NCBI GenBank assembly: GCA_963706315.1
Contig: CAVPMA010000015.1
Span: 186,001-250,000, forward strand
Length of the DNA: 64,000 nt
Direction: 5' to 3'
Source of the DNA: CALMEC01 sp963706315
GTDB lineage: Bacteria > Actinomycetota > Thermoleophilia > Miltoncostaeales > Miltoncostaeaceae
Shown here: piece by piece, positions 23,300-31,452 of the stretch
How positions within the stretch are numbered: the first letter of the stretch is position 1
Layout of the letters: each line of letters begins with the position of its first letter
Notes under the pieces: generated by a model
What the model was told of the DNA's origin: nothing
The model's database searches: none
What the model saw: the letters and a program-made list of their open reading frames with translations, nothing else
Translations under genes and position numbers: made by a program

Positions 23300-24094
23300 T
23301 CAGCCGGTGATGCGGGTCAAGTCGGACTGCAGCAACGAGTGCCGGCGGTCCGCAACCGCGGCGAGATGGCCCACGCCGTAGGCGATCGCCGGCCGGCGAA
23401 CCAGTGCCTTCGTCGACACCCTCGTACGTCCGCGGTAGAAGTAGTGCACAAGGTCGCTGGTGACCGCCCCGTCGAAGCCAAGCTCGCGGGCGAGACGCTG
23501 CAGGGAGGCATGGGTGTAGAAGGTGATGTGCTGGCCGGACTCCGGGGTGTAGTACCACCACTCCCCCGGACGCGGCGGCGGCTCCGGCAGCACCTGCGTG
23601 GTCACCAGGAGCCGGTCGGTCACGTCCGCGACGGTCCTGAGCGAGTCCACGGGATCCGTGAGGTGCTCGAGCACCTCGAAGGCGGTCACCAGGTCGAAGC
23701 GCCCTCCCGAGAAGTCGGGGTCATCGTGGCCCTCGGCGAAGATGTTGGCCGCGATGGGGTCGGTGTGGCTGAAGTCGTAGCCGCGGTCCCGCATCATCCG
23801 GGTGAGCGTGCCGTAGCCACCGGCCCAGTCCAGGAACCGCCCGCCCCGGAGCCGCTCGGCACGCAGCACGCTCGCGGTGACGTTGCTCAGGATCTGGCAG
23901 CGATCGAGGAGTCCGATGTCGAGCTTCGCGATCGGCGAGCTGTAGGCCTCATCGAGCCAGGTTGGATCCAGCGCCATCACCAACCCGCAGGCCGGGCACC
24001 GGTGATAGATGACCTCGACCCGGCCGAGCACCTGGCCCCGGTCGAAGGGCTCAGTCGCGGTATGGCAGACCCGGCACGGGTGGTTGGACTCCAC
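23300..24094 (-). CDS. class I SAM-dependent methyltransferase with N-terminal zinc ribbon
   Basis: About 264 residues. The N-terminus has a four-cysteine ribbon (CRVCHTATEPFDRGQ then CPACGLV). The SAM-binding strand FLDWAGGYGTLTRMM and the acidic motif DLVTAFEVLEHLTDP follow. This two-part plan is common for methyltransferases in cell-surface glycan clusters, acting on a sugar or amino sugar. The frame is open to 24142, but the GTG at 24094 is preceded by AGGAAGGG at good spacing and starts directly before the ribbon. It is the last gene of a six-gene minus-strand operon. Confidence 0.82.
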   Translation of the reverse strand: MESNHPCRVCHTATEPFDRGQVLGRVEVIYHRCPACGLVMALDPTWLDEAYSSPIAKLDIGLLDRCQILSNVTASVLRAERLRGGRFLDWAGGYGTLTRMMRDRGYDFSHTDPIAANIFAEGHDDPDFSGGRFDLVTAFEVLEHLTDPVDSLRTVADVTDRLLVTTQVLPEPPPRPGEWWYYTPESGQHITFYTHASLQRLARELGFDGAVTSDLVHYFYRGRTRVSTKALVRRPAIAYGVGHLAAVADRRHSLLQSDLTRITG

Positions 24095-24163
24095 GTGATC
24101 AACCCTTCCTGATGTCACAGATGGCAGCAAACTCGACGCCACGGGATTCTGAGGGCCGCCCCG

Positions 24164-25444
24164 TCACGACAACGGGGACCGCAGCCGGCTCACCGTCGTT
24201 CGCACAGCGCGGCAGATCCCCCCGTCCGAGCGGAAGAAGAGCGCCTCGTAAATGGCCACTGCGAAACCGCCGACGATGAACTCGACTATCAGCAGCTGGG
24301 ACACCGACCCGTGGAATGCCGCGAAGAGGCCGCCTTCAACGACGGCCATGATGGCGACCACCACGTTGTAGCGATCGATCCCTCGTGCCACCTGATGGTT
24401 CATCAACACCAGCACGAGCCCGGTGAGACCTGTCGTCGCGATCAGGGCAGGCAGGTAGTCGGCGCCGTCGGCGAACTCGGTGCCAAAGACGAGCTCCACG
24501 ATCGGCCGCCCGGCCAGCAGGGCGATCACCACGCCCACCGCGCTGGTGACCACGGTCACGGCCAGGCCGAGGACAAGCAGGTTGCCGGTGTGCTCCCGCT
24601 TCTCATGACTGGCGCTGACGCGGGGAAGGAGCACCAGGGCGACCGCCTGGGGGATGATGACCGTCGCCTTTGCAATGACGGCGACGGCGCCGAAGAGCCC
24701 GGCTGTGTGCGCATCGAACGACGCGCGCGCGACGAGCACGTCGAGGTTCAGCAGGAATCCGATGCCGGCGAGGCCGACCGCCAGCACGCTGAAGGTGCGA
24801 AGGAACGCCCGCCAGAGCTCGCGCGGCGGAGGGTCCGCCGTCGGAACCCCGCGTGGGAATGCCAGGAGGAGGCCAACCGCCGCGGCGACCACGATCGTGA
24901 GAGCGCTCCCGGCCATGGCGGCCGTGACGGCGGCCATGAACGGAAGACATGCCAGCAGAAGGAGTGGGCGGGGAACCCCGAGCATGGCCAGGGTCGTTGC
25001 CACGGCCGCGAACCGCTGCTCGCCCTGCAGCATCCCGACCGCGACCGCCTGCAGCGGAATCAGAGCCAGGGAGACGGCCATCCACGCGACTGCGGCATTG
25101 GGGAACGACGGCGCCACGAGCCAGGTCACCGCTCCGGCGATCAGCGCCACGACCGTTCCCCATACCGCTCCGTGCGCGGCGACGCGGCGCAGAAGCCACG
25201 CGGAGTCGGGCGATTGCCGTGGCAGGGCGGCGATACGGCGGGAGAACCCTACTTGGATTGCGCCCGCGGGAATCTGGATCAGCAGGCCGATTGCCAGGAG
25301 CGCGGCCAACGTTGCGTACCCCGTCGGTCCCGTGGCGCGCCCCGCGAGGACGAAGTACACGTAGTTACCCGCGTTCCACAGGACGAGCCCGACAAGCACC
25401 GGCGTCATGCCGCTCAACGCCGCCAGGTGCCTCGTCAGCCCCAT
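24164..25444 (-). CDS. Wzx-type polysaccharide flippase
   Basis: A 426-residue integral membrane protein with about 12 hydrophobic segments and few charged loops. The opening GLVLWNAGNYVYFVLAGRAT and the later LAALLAIGLLIQIPAGAIQV fit the polysaccharide transporter/MATE-like fold. Such proteins move lipid-linked repeat units across the membrane. It sits between the CapE-like gene and the methyltransferase in the same operon, which makes a role in exporting the FucNAc-containing unit likely. No Wzy polymerase is recognisable in the window unless the membrane protein at 31430 fills that role. Confidence 0.82.
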   Translation of the reverse strand: MGLTRHLAALSGMTPVLVGLVLWNAGNYVYFVLAGRATGPTGYATLAALLAIGLLIQIPAGAIQVGFSRRIAALPRQSPDSAWLLRRVAAHGAVWGTVVALIAGAVTWLVAPSFPNAAVAWMAVSLALIPLQAVAVGMLQGEQRFAAVATTLAMLGVPRPLLLLACLPFMAAVTAAMAGSALTIVVAAAVGLLLAFPRGVPTADPPPRELWRAFLRTFSVLAVGLAGIGFLLNLDVLVARASFDAHTAGLFGAVAVIAKATVIIPQAVALVLLPRVSASHEKREHTGNLLVLGLAVTVVTSAVGVVIALLAGRPIVELVFGTEFADGADYLPALIATTGLTGLVLVLMNHQVARGIDRYNVVVAIMAVVEGGLFAAFHGSVSQLLIVEFIVGGFAVAIYEALFFRSDGGICRAVRTTVSRLRSPLS

Positions 25445-25477
25445 CTCGACCTCGCCATCGGGTGCTCGGAGCCCAGG

Positions 25478-26548
25478 CTATGCGTGAAGTTCGCTCGCTC
25501 TGCGGTCCGAAACCTGCCCGACGAGCAGACCATTGCGCGCCAGCAAGCTGTGTACCTGGTCCTTGGCGACGACGAACCGGTCCGAACTGAACTCACCCTC
25601 GAGGGCCGGTGTGGCCGACTGCTCGTCCGCGATCTCGGAGAGCATCGGCCTGATCGAGTAGTAGTCGCCACGCAGCACCGTGCGCTGGGCTTCCTCGTCC
25701 GAGATCAAGGACTCATGAAGCTTCTCTCCGGGCCTGATCCCGACGATCCGGGTTTCGACCGGACGGTCGCCAATAAGGACCCCGGCGACGTCGGTCATCC
25801 TGGCGGCCGCGGCGCGCGGTACGAAGATCTCGCCGGGGTGCGCCTCAGCGCAGGCGGCCACGATCGTGTCCACAGCGTCTTCGAGGCTCAGCAGGAAACG
25901 CGTCATCTGCGCGTCGGTGATCGTTACCGGTCCGCCGCGCGCGATCTGATCGTGAAAGAGCGGGATGACCGATCCGCGCGACGCCAGCACGTTCCCGTAC
26001 CGCGCGCAGACGAAATCCGTCTCCTGCCGGTCGATGTTCGCAGCGATGAAGATCCGCTCCTGCAGCGCTTTGGTCATCCCCATCACGTTGACCGGCTTGC
26101 AGGCCTTGTCCGTCGAGATACCGACGACGCGCTGTACCGAACTCCTGTCCGACCGCAGGACGCGGACCAGGTTCTCCGCCCCGACGATGTTCGTCTGGAC
26201 CGCCTCGAACGGGAAGTACTCGCACGATGGAACCTGTTTCAGGGCGGCGGCGTTGAACACCAGGTCGATGCCGCGGCACACGGACCGCAGGGCCTCGAGG
26301 TCGCGCACGTCGCCGATCACGAACTCGAGCGTCCGCTTGAAGTTCTCGTAGATGATCTCATCGGTCGCGACACGCAGATGCATGTAGTCCATGCGCATCT
26401 CGTGCTGCTTCGCCTCATCCCGGCTGAATACGACGACCCGCTCGGGCTCACCATGAGCGCCGCTCAGAATTCGTCTGGCCAGGGTTTGTCCGAGCGAACC
26501 GGTTCCCCCCGTGATAAGTATGCGCCGTCCATCAAACGGCTTCAGCAT
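25478..26548 (-). CDS. capE: UDP-GlcNAc 4,6-dehydratase/5-epimerase (CapE-like)
   Basis: About 356 residues, extended short-chain dehydrogenase. The NAD(P) loop is ILITGGTGSLGQTLARRIL. The region NVMGMTKALQE replaces the usual Tyr-x3-Lys with Met-x3-Lys, as in inverting UDP-GlcNAc 4,6-dehydratases (CapE, FlaA1, WbjB). DYMHLRV and GIRPGEKLHESLIS are family hallmarks. In Staphylococcus this enzyme starts UDP-L-FucNAc synthesis, and CapF- and CapG-like genes lie two and three genes upstream in the same operon. The ATG at 26548 fits the family start; the frame itself opens at 26581. Confidence 0.9.
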   Translation of the reverse strand: MLKPFDGRRILITGGTGSLGQTLARRILSGAHGEPERVVVFSRDEAKQHEMRMDYMHLRVATDEIIYENFKRTLEFVIGDVRDLEALRSVCRGIDLVFNAAALKQVPSCEYFPFEAVQTNIVGAENLVRVLRSDRSSVQRVVGISTDKACKPVNVMGMTKALQERIFIAANIDRQETDFVCARYGNVLASRGSVIPLFHDQIARGGPVTITDAQMTRFLLSLEDAVDTIVAACAEAHPGEIFVPRAAAARMTDVAGVLIGDRPVETRIVGIRPGEKLHESLISDEEAQRTVLRGDYYSIRPMLSEIADEQSATPALEGEFSSDRFVVAKDQVHSLLARNGLLVGQVSDRRASELHA

Positions 26549-26653
26549 GCGGCCTCGTGGTCGAGTGGCGAACTGGCGCACCCTACCGAATGGCGGGTGC
26601 GGAATGGCCCGGGCACGTTGGGGCCCACTCGTCCGGCCCGGCCGGCCGTTCGG

Positions 26654-27751
26654 TCAGCGCCCGGAGAGGGCGCGGCGGAAGGTAGTCAGCGTTTGCTCCG
26701 CAACCTTCTCCCAGGAGAACCCCCGTGCATGCGCAAGCCCTGCAACCGCCATGCGATGGAGCGCGACCGGATCAGCGGTCACCTCCGTCATGAGCCTCGC
26801 GAGCGCCTGGGCGTCCTGCGGATCGAAGTAGCGCACCGCGTCTCCCGCGACCTCGCGGAAGATGCGGGTATCGGCCAGGAGCACGGGCAGGCCGGCGAGC
26901 ATCGCCTCGAGCGCGGGAAGCCCGAACCCGGCGGCGAACGACGCGTCGATGAAGGCCGTTGCGCGTGCATACAGCGACTCCAGATCATCCTGAGAGACCC
27001 AGGACCGCAGGTCCACCCAGTCCTGGAGCCCGTGCTTCTCGACGAGGGGGACAAGGGGATCGGGATCGTGCCCACCGGTGATGATCACCCTCGGCCGCCG
27101 GCCGGGATCAATCCAGCGGAGCGCCTCCACGATCACGGCGTGATTGCGGTGGGGTCGGCGCGTCCCGATCGCGAGGAAGAGATTGGGCTCCCTCCCGCCG
27201 ATCTGCGCGGCGCCCGTCATCGGGGGTGTGCCCGCCAGCGGGATCAGGTCGATCTTGCTCTTCGGCACGCCGAGGTAGTGCTGGATCGCCCACGCGCTCA
27301 CCTCGCTGATCGTGATGACCCGGCTCGCATGTCGCGCCCCGCGCTTCTCCATCCACTTCACGGGCTCGGTGTAGAGCGGCTTCGTCATCATCTCCGGGTT
27401 CGAGAAGTAGAGGAGATCGTGGATGCTCACGACCGCGGGAACGTGTGACCGGGGCGGGCCGAACAGCGTCGGCCCATGGATCAGGTCCGCTTTCAGGCGA
27501 CGTGCGGCACGGGCGACGCCGAAGAGCTCTCCGAATGCCCACGTGAAGCGGTTCTCGCCGCTGAGGCGGGAGTCGACGACATCACCGGGAAACCACGAGT
27601 GGTCGAGCGACATGAGCTCCCGGCTCGCATATCCGACGAACTCGAACTCGGTGTCCATCGCCCCGAGTGCGCGATAGAGCTCGCGGATGTAGGTCTCTCC
27701 GCCACCTTTCGTCCCGGTGATGAACAGCAGGTTGACGAGGACGCGGGGCAC
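26654..27751 (-). CDS. glycosyltransferase family 4
   Basis: About 365 residues. It starts at the GTG at 27751, directly before the first strand VLVNLLFITGTKGGGETYIR; upstream in-frame sequence is the shadow of the preceding gene. Landmarks are VVSIHDLLYFSNPEMM, LFLAIGTRRPHRNHAVIVEA and FAAGFGLPALEAMLAGLPVL. Its position inside the CapE/F/G operon suggests it transfers L-FucNAc or a sugar next to it (inference). It lies 35 bases downstream of the CapG-like gene and about 105 bases upstream of the CapE-like gene. Confidence 0.88.
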   Translation of the reverse strand: MPRVLVNLLFITGTKGGGETYIRELYRALGAMDTEFEFVGYASRELMSLDHSWFPGDVVDSRLSGENRFTWAFGELFGVARAARRLKADLIHGPTLFGPPRSHVPAVVSIHDLLYFSNPEMMTKPLYTEPVKWMEKRGARHASRVITISEVSAWAIQHYLGVPKSKIDLIPLAGTPPMTGAAQIGGREPNLFLAIGTRRPHRNHAVIVEALRWIDPGRRPRVIITGGHDPDPLVPLVEKHGLQDWVDLRSWVSQDDLESLYARATAFIDASFAAGFGLPALEAMLAGLPVLLADTRIFREVAGDAVRYFDPQDAQALARLMTEVTADPVALHRMAVAGLAHARGFSWEKVAEQTLTTFRRALSGR

Positions 27752-27786
27752 GACGGCGGAGGGCGAAGGCGTGGACCGGACGGGCG

Positions 27787-28908
27787 TCAGACCGCGGGGG
27801 GGCGGCGGAGGCCGTCCCACGCGGCGACCCCGTAAGCGGTGGAGAGGATAAAGTTGACGACCCGCTGCGACGTGTTCTCGACCCTGTACTCGGCCGGGAC
27901 CTCCGGCCTGTCGCCCTTTTGCCATTGACGCATCGTCGCCCGGACGGCCCTGAGCACCCGGTCCTTCTCCACACCGGCCATGATGATCCCCGCCGTGTCG
28001 AGCGCCTCGGGGCGCTCGATCGACTCCCGCAACGTCACGGCCGGGAAGCCCAGCATCAGCGACTCCTCGCTGATCGTCCCGGAGTCGGAGAGCACGCAGG
28101 CGGCGTCGGTCTGGAGCCGACAGTAGTCGAGGAACCCCAGCGGGGGCGAATACTCGACTCCGTCGACCACGGGGACTCCGGCTTCTTCGAGACGAATGCG
28201 CGTCCTCGGATGGGTCGACACGAGGACCGGCATGCGCAGGTCGGCGTGCGCGCCCTTCAACGTCTCCACGAGCGCGTGCAGACGCTCGAGGTCATCGACG
28301 TTCTCCTCGCGATGCGCGCTGACGAGCAGGAATGCCCCGGGCGCCAACCCCATCCGCCGTGTCGCGTCGGAGCTTTGGATCGCGTCACGGTAATGATCGA
28401 TGACCTCGCGCATCGGCGATCCGGTGAGGCAGATCTTGCGGGGCTCAAGCCCCTCCCGCAGAAGGTTCCTGCGGGCATGTTCGGTGTATACGAGATTAAA
28501 GTCGGAGACGTGGTCGACGAGCCGCCTGTTCGTCTCCTCCGGCACGTTGAGATCAAAGCAGCGGTTGCCGGCCTCCATGTGGAACACAGGCACGCGCATT
28601 CGCCGGGCCATGATCGCGGCCAGGCAACTGTTCGTGTCTCCGAGGACGAGGACGGCGTGAGGACGCACCTCACGGAGCACCCGCTCGGTCCCGATGAGCG
28701 TCCCGCCGAGCACGGTGCCGAGCGACGACGTGTCGACCCCGAGGTAATGGTCCGGGGGCCTCAGCTGCAGCTGGTCGAAGAAGACCTGGTTGAGCTCGTA
28801 GTCGTAGTTCTGGCCGGTGTGGACCAGCACATGCTCAGCCTCGTCGTCGAGACGGGCGATGACACGGGAGAGACGAATGATCTCCGGCCGCGTGCCGACG
28901 ACGGTCAT
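27787..28908 (-). CDS. capG: UDP-N-acetylglucosamine 2-epimerase family (CapG-like)
   Basis: About 373 residues. It has the classical epimerase motifs: VVGTRPEIIRLSRVI, VLVLGDTNSCLAAI, FHMEAGNRCFDLNVPEETNR, LLVSAHREENVDDL and CVLSDSGTISEES. The family includes WecB, and CapG, which makes UDP-L-FucNAc from the product of CapE and CapF. The neighbours make the CapG role the likelier one. The start is taken at the ATG at 28908, 8 bases after the upstream stop; the open frame extends far upstream antisense-like to 29910 but is not protein-like there. Confidence 0.9.
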   Translation of the reverse strand: MTVVGTRPEIIRLSRVIARLDDEAEHVLVHTGQNYDYELNQVFFDQLQLRPPDHYLGVDTSSLGTVLGGTLIGTERVLREVRPHAVLVLGDTNSCLAAIMARRMRVPVFHMEAGNRCFDLNVPEETNRRLVDHVSDFNLVYTEHARRNLLREGLEPRKICLTGSPMREVIDHYRDAIQSSDATRRMGLAPGAFLLVSAHREENVDDLERLHALVETLKGAHADLRMPVLVSTHPRTRIRLEEAGVPVVDGVEYSPPLGFLDYCRLQTDAACVLSDSGTISEESLMLGFPAVTLRESIERPEALDTAGIIMAGVEKDRVLRAVRATMRQWQKGDRPEVPAEYRVENTSQRVVNFILSTAYGVAAWDGLRRPPAV

Positions 28909-28916
28909 GACGCGCG

Positions 28917-30059
28917 CTATGGCGTCACCGTCTGGGGATAGGTGTCGGAGTCCGATGGATCGAAGATCTCGTTGACCCAGAAGAGCGTCAGAAGCTCCGT
29001 GTCGCCCACGTTGGTGATGTTGTGCGTCCAAAGCGTCGGCTGATCGACGATCACTGGTGCGTCTCCACTCACGGCGATATCCAGCGGCTCGTTGAAGCCC
29101 AGGCGGCGCAAGCCGATTACCGCCTGACCCGAGAGGACAACGAAGCGCTCGACCTTGCGGGTGTGGAAGTGGTTGCCCCGGGTGATGCCCGGCCGAGTCG
29201 TGGACACGAAGACCTGCCCCTCCCCTGATCGGCTTCGGACAGTCTCGACGAGGTCGCCGCGCGCATCGCTGTGCCGTACGAGAGGGTCGCCGAGGTCGAA
29301 CCGCGTCGGGCCGGTCGCAAAGGGGCTCACCCGTCGCGCGTACGACCGGAGTTGGTTGAACAGGCTCGTCTCGAACGCGTCGTTGAGGGGAGGGATGACG
29401 CCACTGGCATAGGAGTCGGATTGACGCGCGAGGAGGTCCGCGACGTCCTGCACGCGGACCAGCCGGCCGGGGGGCGAGAGGCGACCACTGCGCCCCTGGA
29501 CCGCTGCGTCGGCCAGGACGCGCGCAGCCTCCTGCGCGTGAAGCAGCGGCACCTCGCCCGCGCCGTTGACACGCGGCTCTTCTCCCACCGCGAACTGGTG
29601 ACAGAAGGTGGCGACGAACGAGTTGTAGAAGGGCCGGCCGTGCTCCCCGAAGAGGTTCGGCAAGAGCACGTCGGCGAAGGCGGCACCGCGCCCGATCGCG
29701 GCCTGCGCGAGGATCTCCGCGGCGTCCCGCTTCGCCGCTCCGTAGACGCTCGAACCCTCCGCCTGGACGGAGTTCGCGAAGACCATGCCCCGCAGCTCCG
29801 GGGTCCGTGCCACCGCCCCGGCGACGACGTCCGCCAGCCTGAGGTTCTCCCGCCGAACCTCCTCGTCGGGGGCGCGGTTCACCCCCGCGAGGTGGAGCAA
29901 CGAGGAGCATCCGGCCAGGTGCGGTGCAAGCTGCTCGGCGGAGACAAGTGCGTCGCGGGGGATGCGGTACACCTCGACGTCGTCACGGGTGAGGGAATGG
30001 CAGAAGACGTGCCACCCCAGAAACCCGCCGCCGCCTGTGACGCCGATACGCATGCTCAT
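28917..30059 (-). CDS. capF: bifunctional UDP-sugar reductase with cupin domain (CapF-like)
   Basis: About 380 residues. The N-terminal Rossmann domain (IGVTGGGGFLGWHVFC, then VYGAAKRDAAE as the Tyr-x3-Lys region) is joined to a C-terminal cupin (RGNHFHTRKVERFVVLSGQA, then DVPTLWTHNITNVG-like segment). This two-domain plan is diagnostic for CapF, which reduces a UDP-4-keto sugar on the way to UDP-L-FucNAc. It is the first gene of the minus-strand operon. The ATG at 30059 starts MSMRIGVTG; a second ATG two codons later is equally possible. Upstream lies a divergent glycosyltransferase gene. Confidence 0.9.
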   Translation of the reverse strand: MSMRIGVTGGGGFLGWHVFCHSLTRDDVEVYRIPRDALVSAEQLAPHLAGCSSLLHLAGVNRAPDEEVRRENLRLADVVAGAVARTPELRGMVFANSVQAEGSSVYGAAKRDAAEILAQAAIGRGAAFADVLLPNLFGEHGRPFYNSFVATFCHQFAVGEEPRVNGAGEVPLLHAQEAARVLADAAVQGRSGRLSPPGRLVRVQDVADLLARQSDSYASGVIPPLNDAFETSLFNQLRSYARRVSPFATGPTRFDLGDPLVRHSDARGDLVETVRSRSGEGQVFVSTTRPGITRGNHFHTRKVERFVVLSGQAVIGLRRLGFNEPLDIAVSGDAPVIVDQPTLWTHNITNVGDTELLTLFWVNEIFDPSDSDTYPQTVTP

Positions 30060-30201
30060 CGGAGGCGATCCTAACCGACGGCTCCATGGCCTCTGGACGG
30101 GCACGTGGATCAAGGCCGTCCGGAGCGGCCCCTGGACCCTCGCTGCCGGCGTTCGTGCGGGGCCGGTCGTGCTCCGGCGAAGTGTGAAAGGCTCCGGGCG
30201 C

Positions 30202-31452
30202 GTGCGGATCCTGTTCGTTCACGAGGTCAACTACCTCACCAAGGTCCTGTTCGAGATGCACGAGTTCCCGGAGCTGCTCTCGCTGCGGGGCCACGAAGTC
30301 AGCTTCCTGCACTTTCCCGAGCGTGACCGCTCCCCCTCATCGATCCGCACGCGCCCGTCGCTGAGGACACGTGTCGCGACTCGCTCAGGGCGCGCGTATC
30401 CCAACGGCCGCGTCTCGCTCGTCACCCCACCGACCATGGGCGGCGTGTCGCTCGAGCGCTACCTCGCACCGGTCGCGAACGTCCCGACGATACGCCGGCT
30501 CCTCAGCCATGGTCGCTTCGATGTCGTGGTCGTGTACTCGGTCCCGACGACCGGCTGGCAGACGGTCGCCCTCGCCGGCCGGTACGGCGTCCCGTGCGTC
30601 TTCCGGGCGCTCGACGTGTCGCACTCCCTACGACAGACCCGGCTCACGCGCCTCATCCGACGGGCGGAGGGCTACGTCTACCGCAATGCCGACGTGGTCT
30701 CGGCGAACAACCCTGCACTGGCCGCGTACTGCGTACGTCATGGAGCGGACCCGGAGACGACGAGAGTCGACCTCCCTCCCGTGGATACGACGCACCTCGC
30801 ACCGGGTCCGGCCGACCCGGAGCTGCAGCGACGCTACGGGCTCCATCCCGATGACCGGATCGTGCTCTTCATGGGTACGCTCTACCGCTTTGCGGGTCTC
30901 GAGGGCCTCCTGGCGTCCTCCGCACCGACGCTCCGCGAGGACCGCCGGATGAAGATCGTCCTCGTCGGCGACGGCGAGGCGGCTGAGCGTCTGCGGCGAT
31001 TGAGCAGCGATCTCGGCATCCAGGACCAGGTGGTGATGACGGGGCGCGTCCCCTACGACGCGTTGCCGGCACATATCCGGTTGGGCCATGTCGCGGTGAA
31101 TCCGTTCGAGAAGCAACTCACGACCGACTGCGCCTTGCCGCACAAAGTGCTGCAGTACATGGCGTCGGGGGTCGCCACTGTGTCGACGTCCCTCGACGGC
31201 CTTCGAGGGGTGATCGGGCAGTCGGCCGGCGTGCTGCTCGTCGATCGTCCGGAGAACGTGGCAGGGCGAGCCATTCACCTCCTGCGGGACGAGGCGGAGC
31301 GGGCACGCCGGGCGCAGCAGCAGCGCGCGTTCATCGAGCAGACCTTCGACCTCGACGGCATCGTCAGCGGGTTCGAGGACGCTTTGGCCGAGACCATCAC
31401 CCGCCGCCGCGCGAGAAACACGCCGCTGGTCACTGCCGGAAGGGTGTTGTGA
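30202..31452 (+). CDS. glycosyltransferase family 4
   Basis: About 416 residues. It starts at the GTG at 30202, just before VRILFVHEVNYLTKVLFEMH; upstream in-frame sequence is antisense to capF. The acceptor domain has a Lys/Arg-rich loop. The donor domain has RIVLFMGTLYRFAGLEGLL and the nucleotide-sugar region GHVAVNPFEKQLTTDCALP, followed by KVLQYMASGVATVSTSL. That last motif belongs to glycosyltransferases that lack the classical E-x7-E Glu-Gly-Phe-Gly form. The 3' end overlaps the convergent membrane protein gene by 23 bases. It is divergent from capF, so a shared promoter region of about 140 bases is likely. Confidence 0.85.
   Translation: MRILFVHEVNYLTKVLFEMHEFPELLSLRGHEVSFLHFPERDRSPSSIRTRPSLRTRVATRSGRAYPNGRVSLVTPPTMGGVSLERYLAPVANVPTIRRLLSHGRFDVVVVYSVPTTGWQTVALAGRYGVPCVFRALDVSHSLRQTRLTRLIRRAEGYVYRNADVVSANNPALAAYCVRHGADPETTRVDLPPVDTTHLAPGPADPELQRRYGLHPDDRIVLFMGTLYRFAGLEGLLASSAPTLREDRRMKIVLVGDGEAAERLRRLSSDLGIQDQVVMTGRVPYDALPAHIRLGHVAVNPFEKQLTTDCALPHKVLQYMASGVATVSTSLDGLRGVIGQSAGVLLVDRPENVAGRAIHLLRDEAERARRAQQQRAFIEQTFDLDGIVSGFEDALAETITRRRARNTPLVTAGRVL

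Noticed and set aside
24311..27448. A 1045-codon plus-strand open frame
   Set aside because: It is antisense to the flippase, CapE-like and glycosyltransferase genes, low in hydrophobic residues and without motifs.
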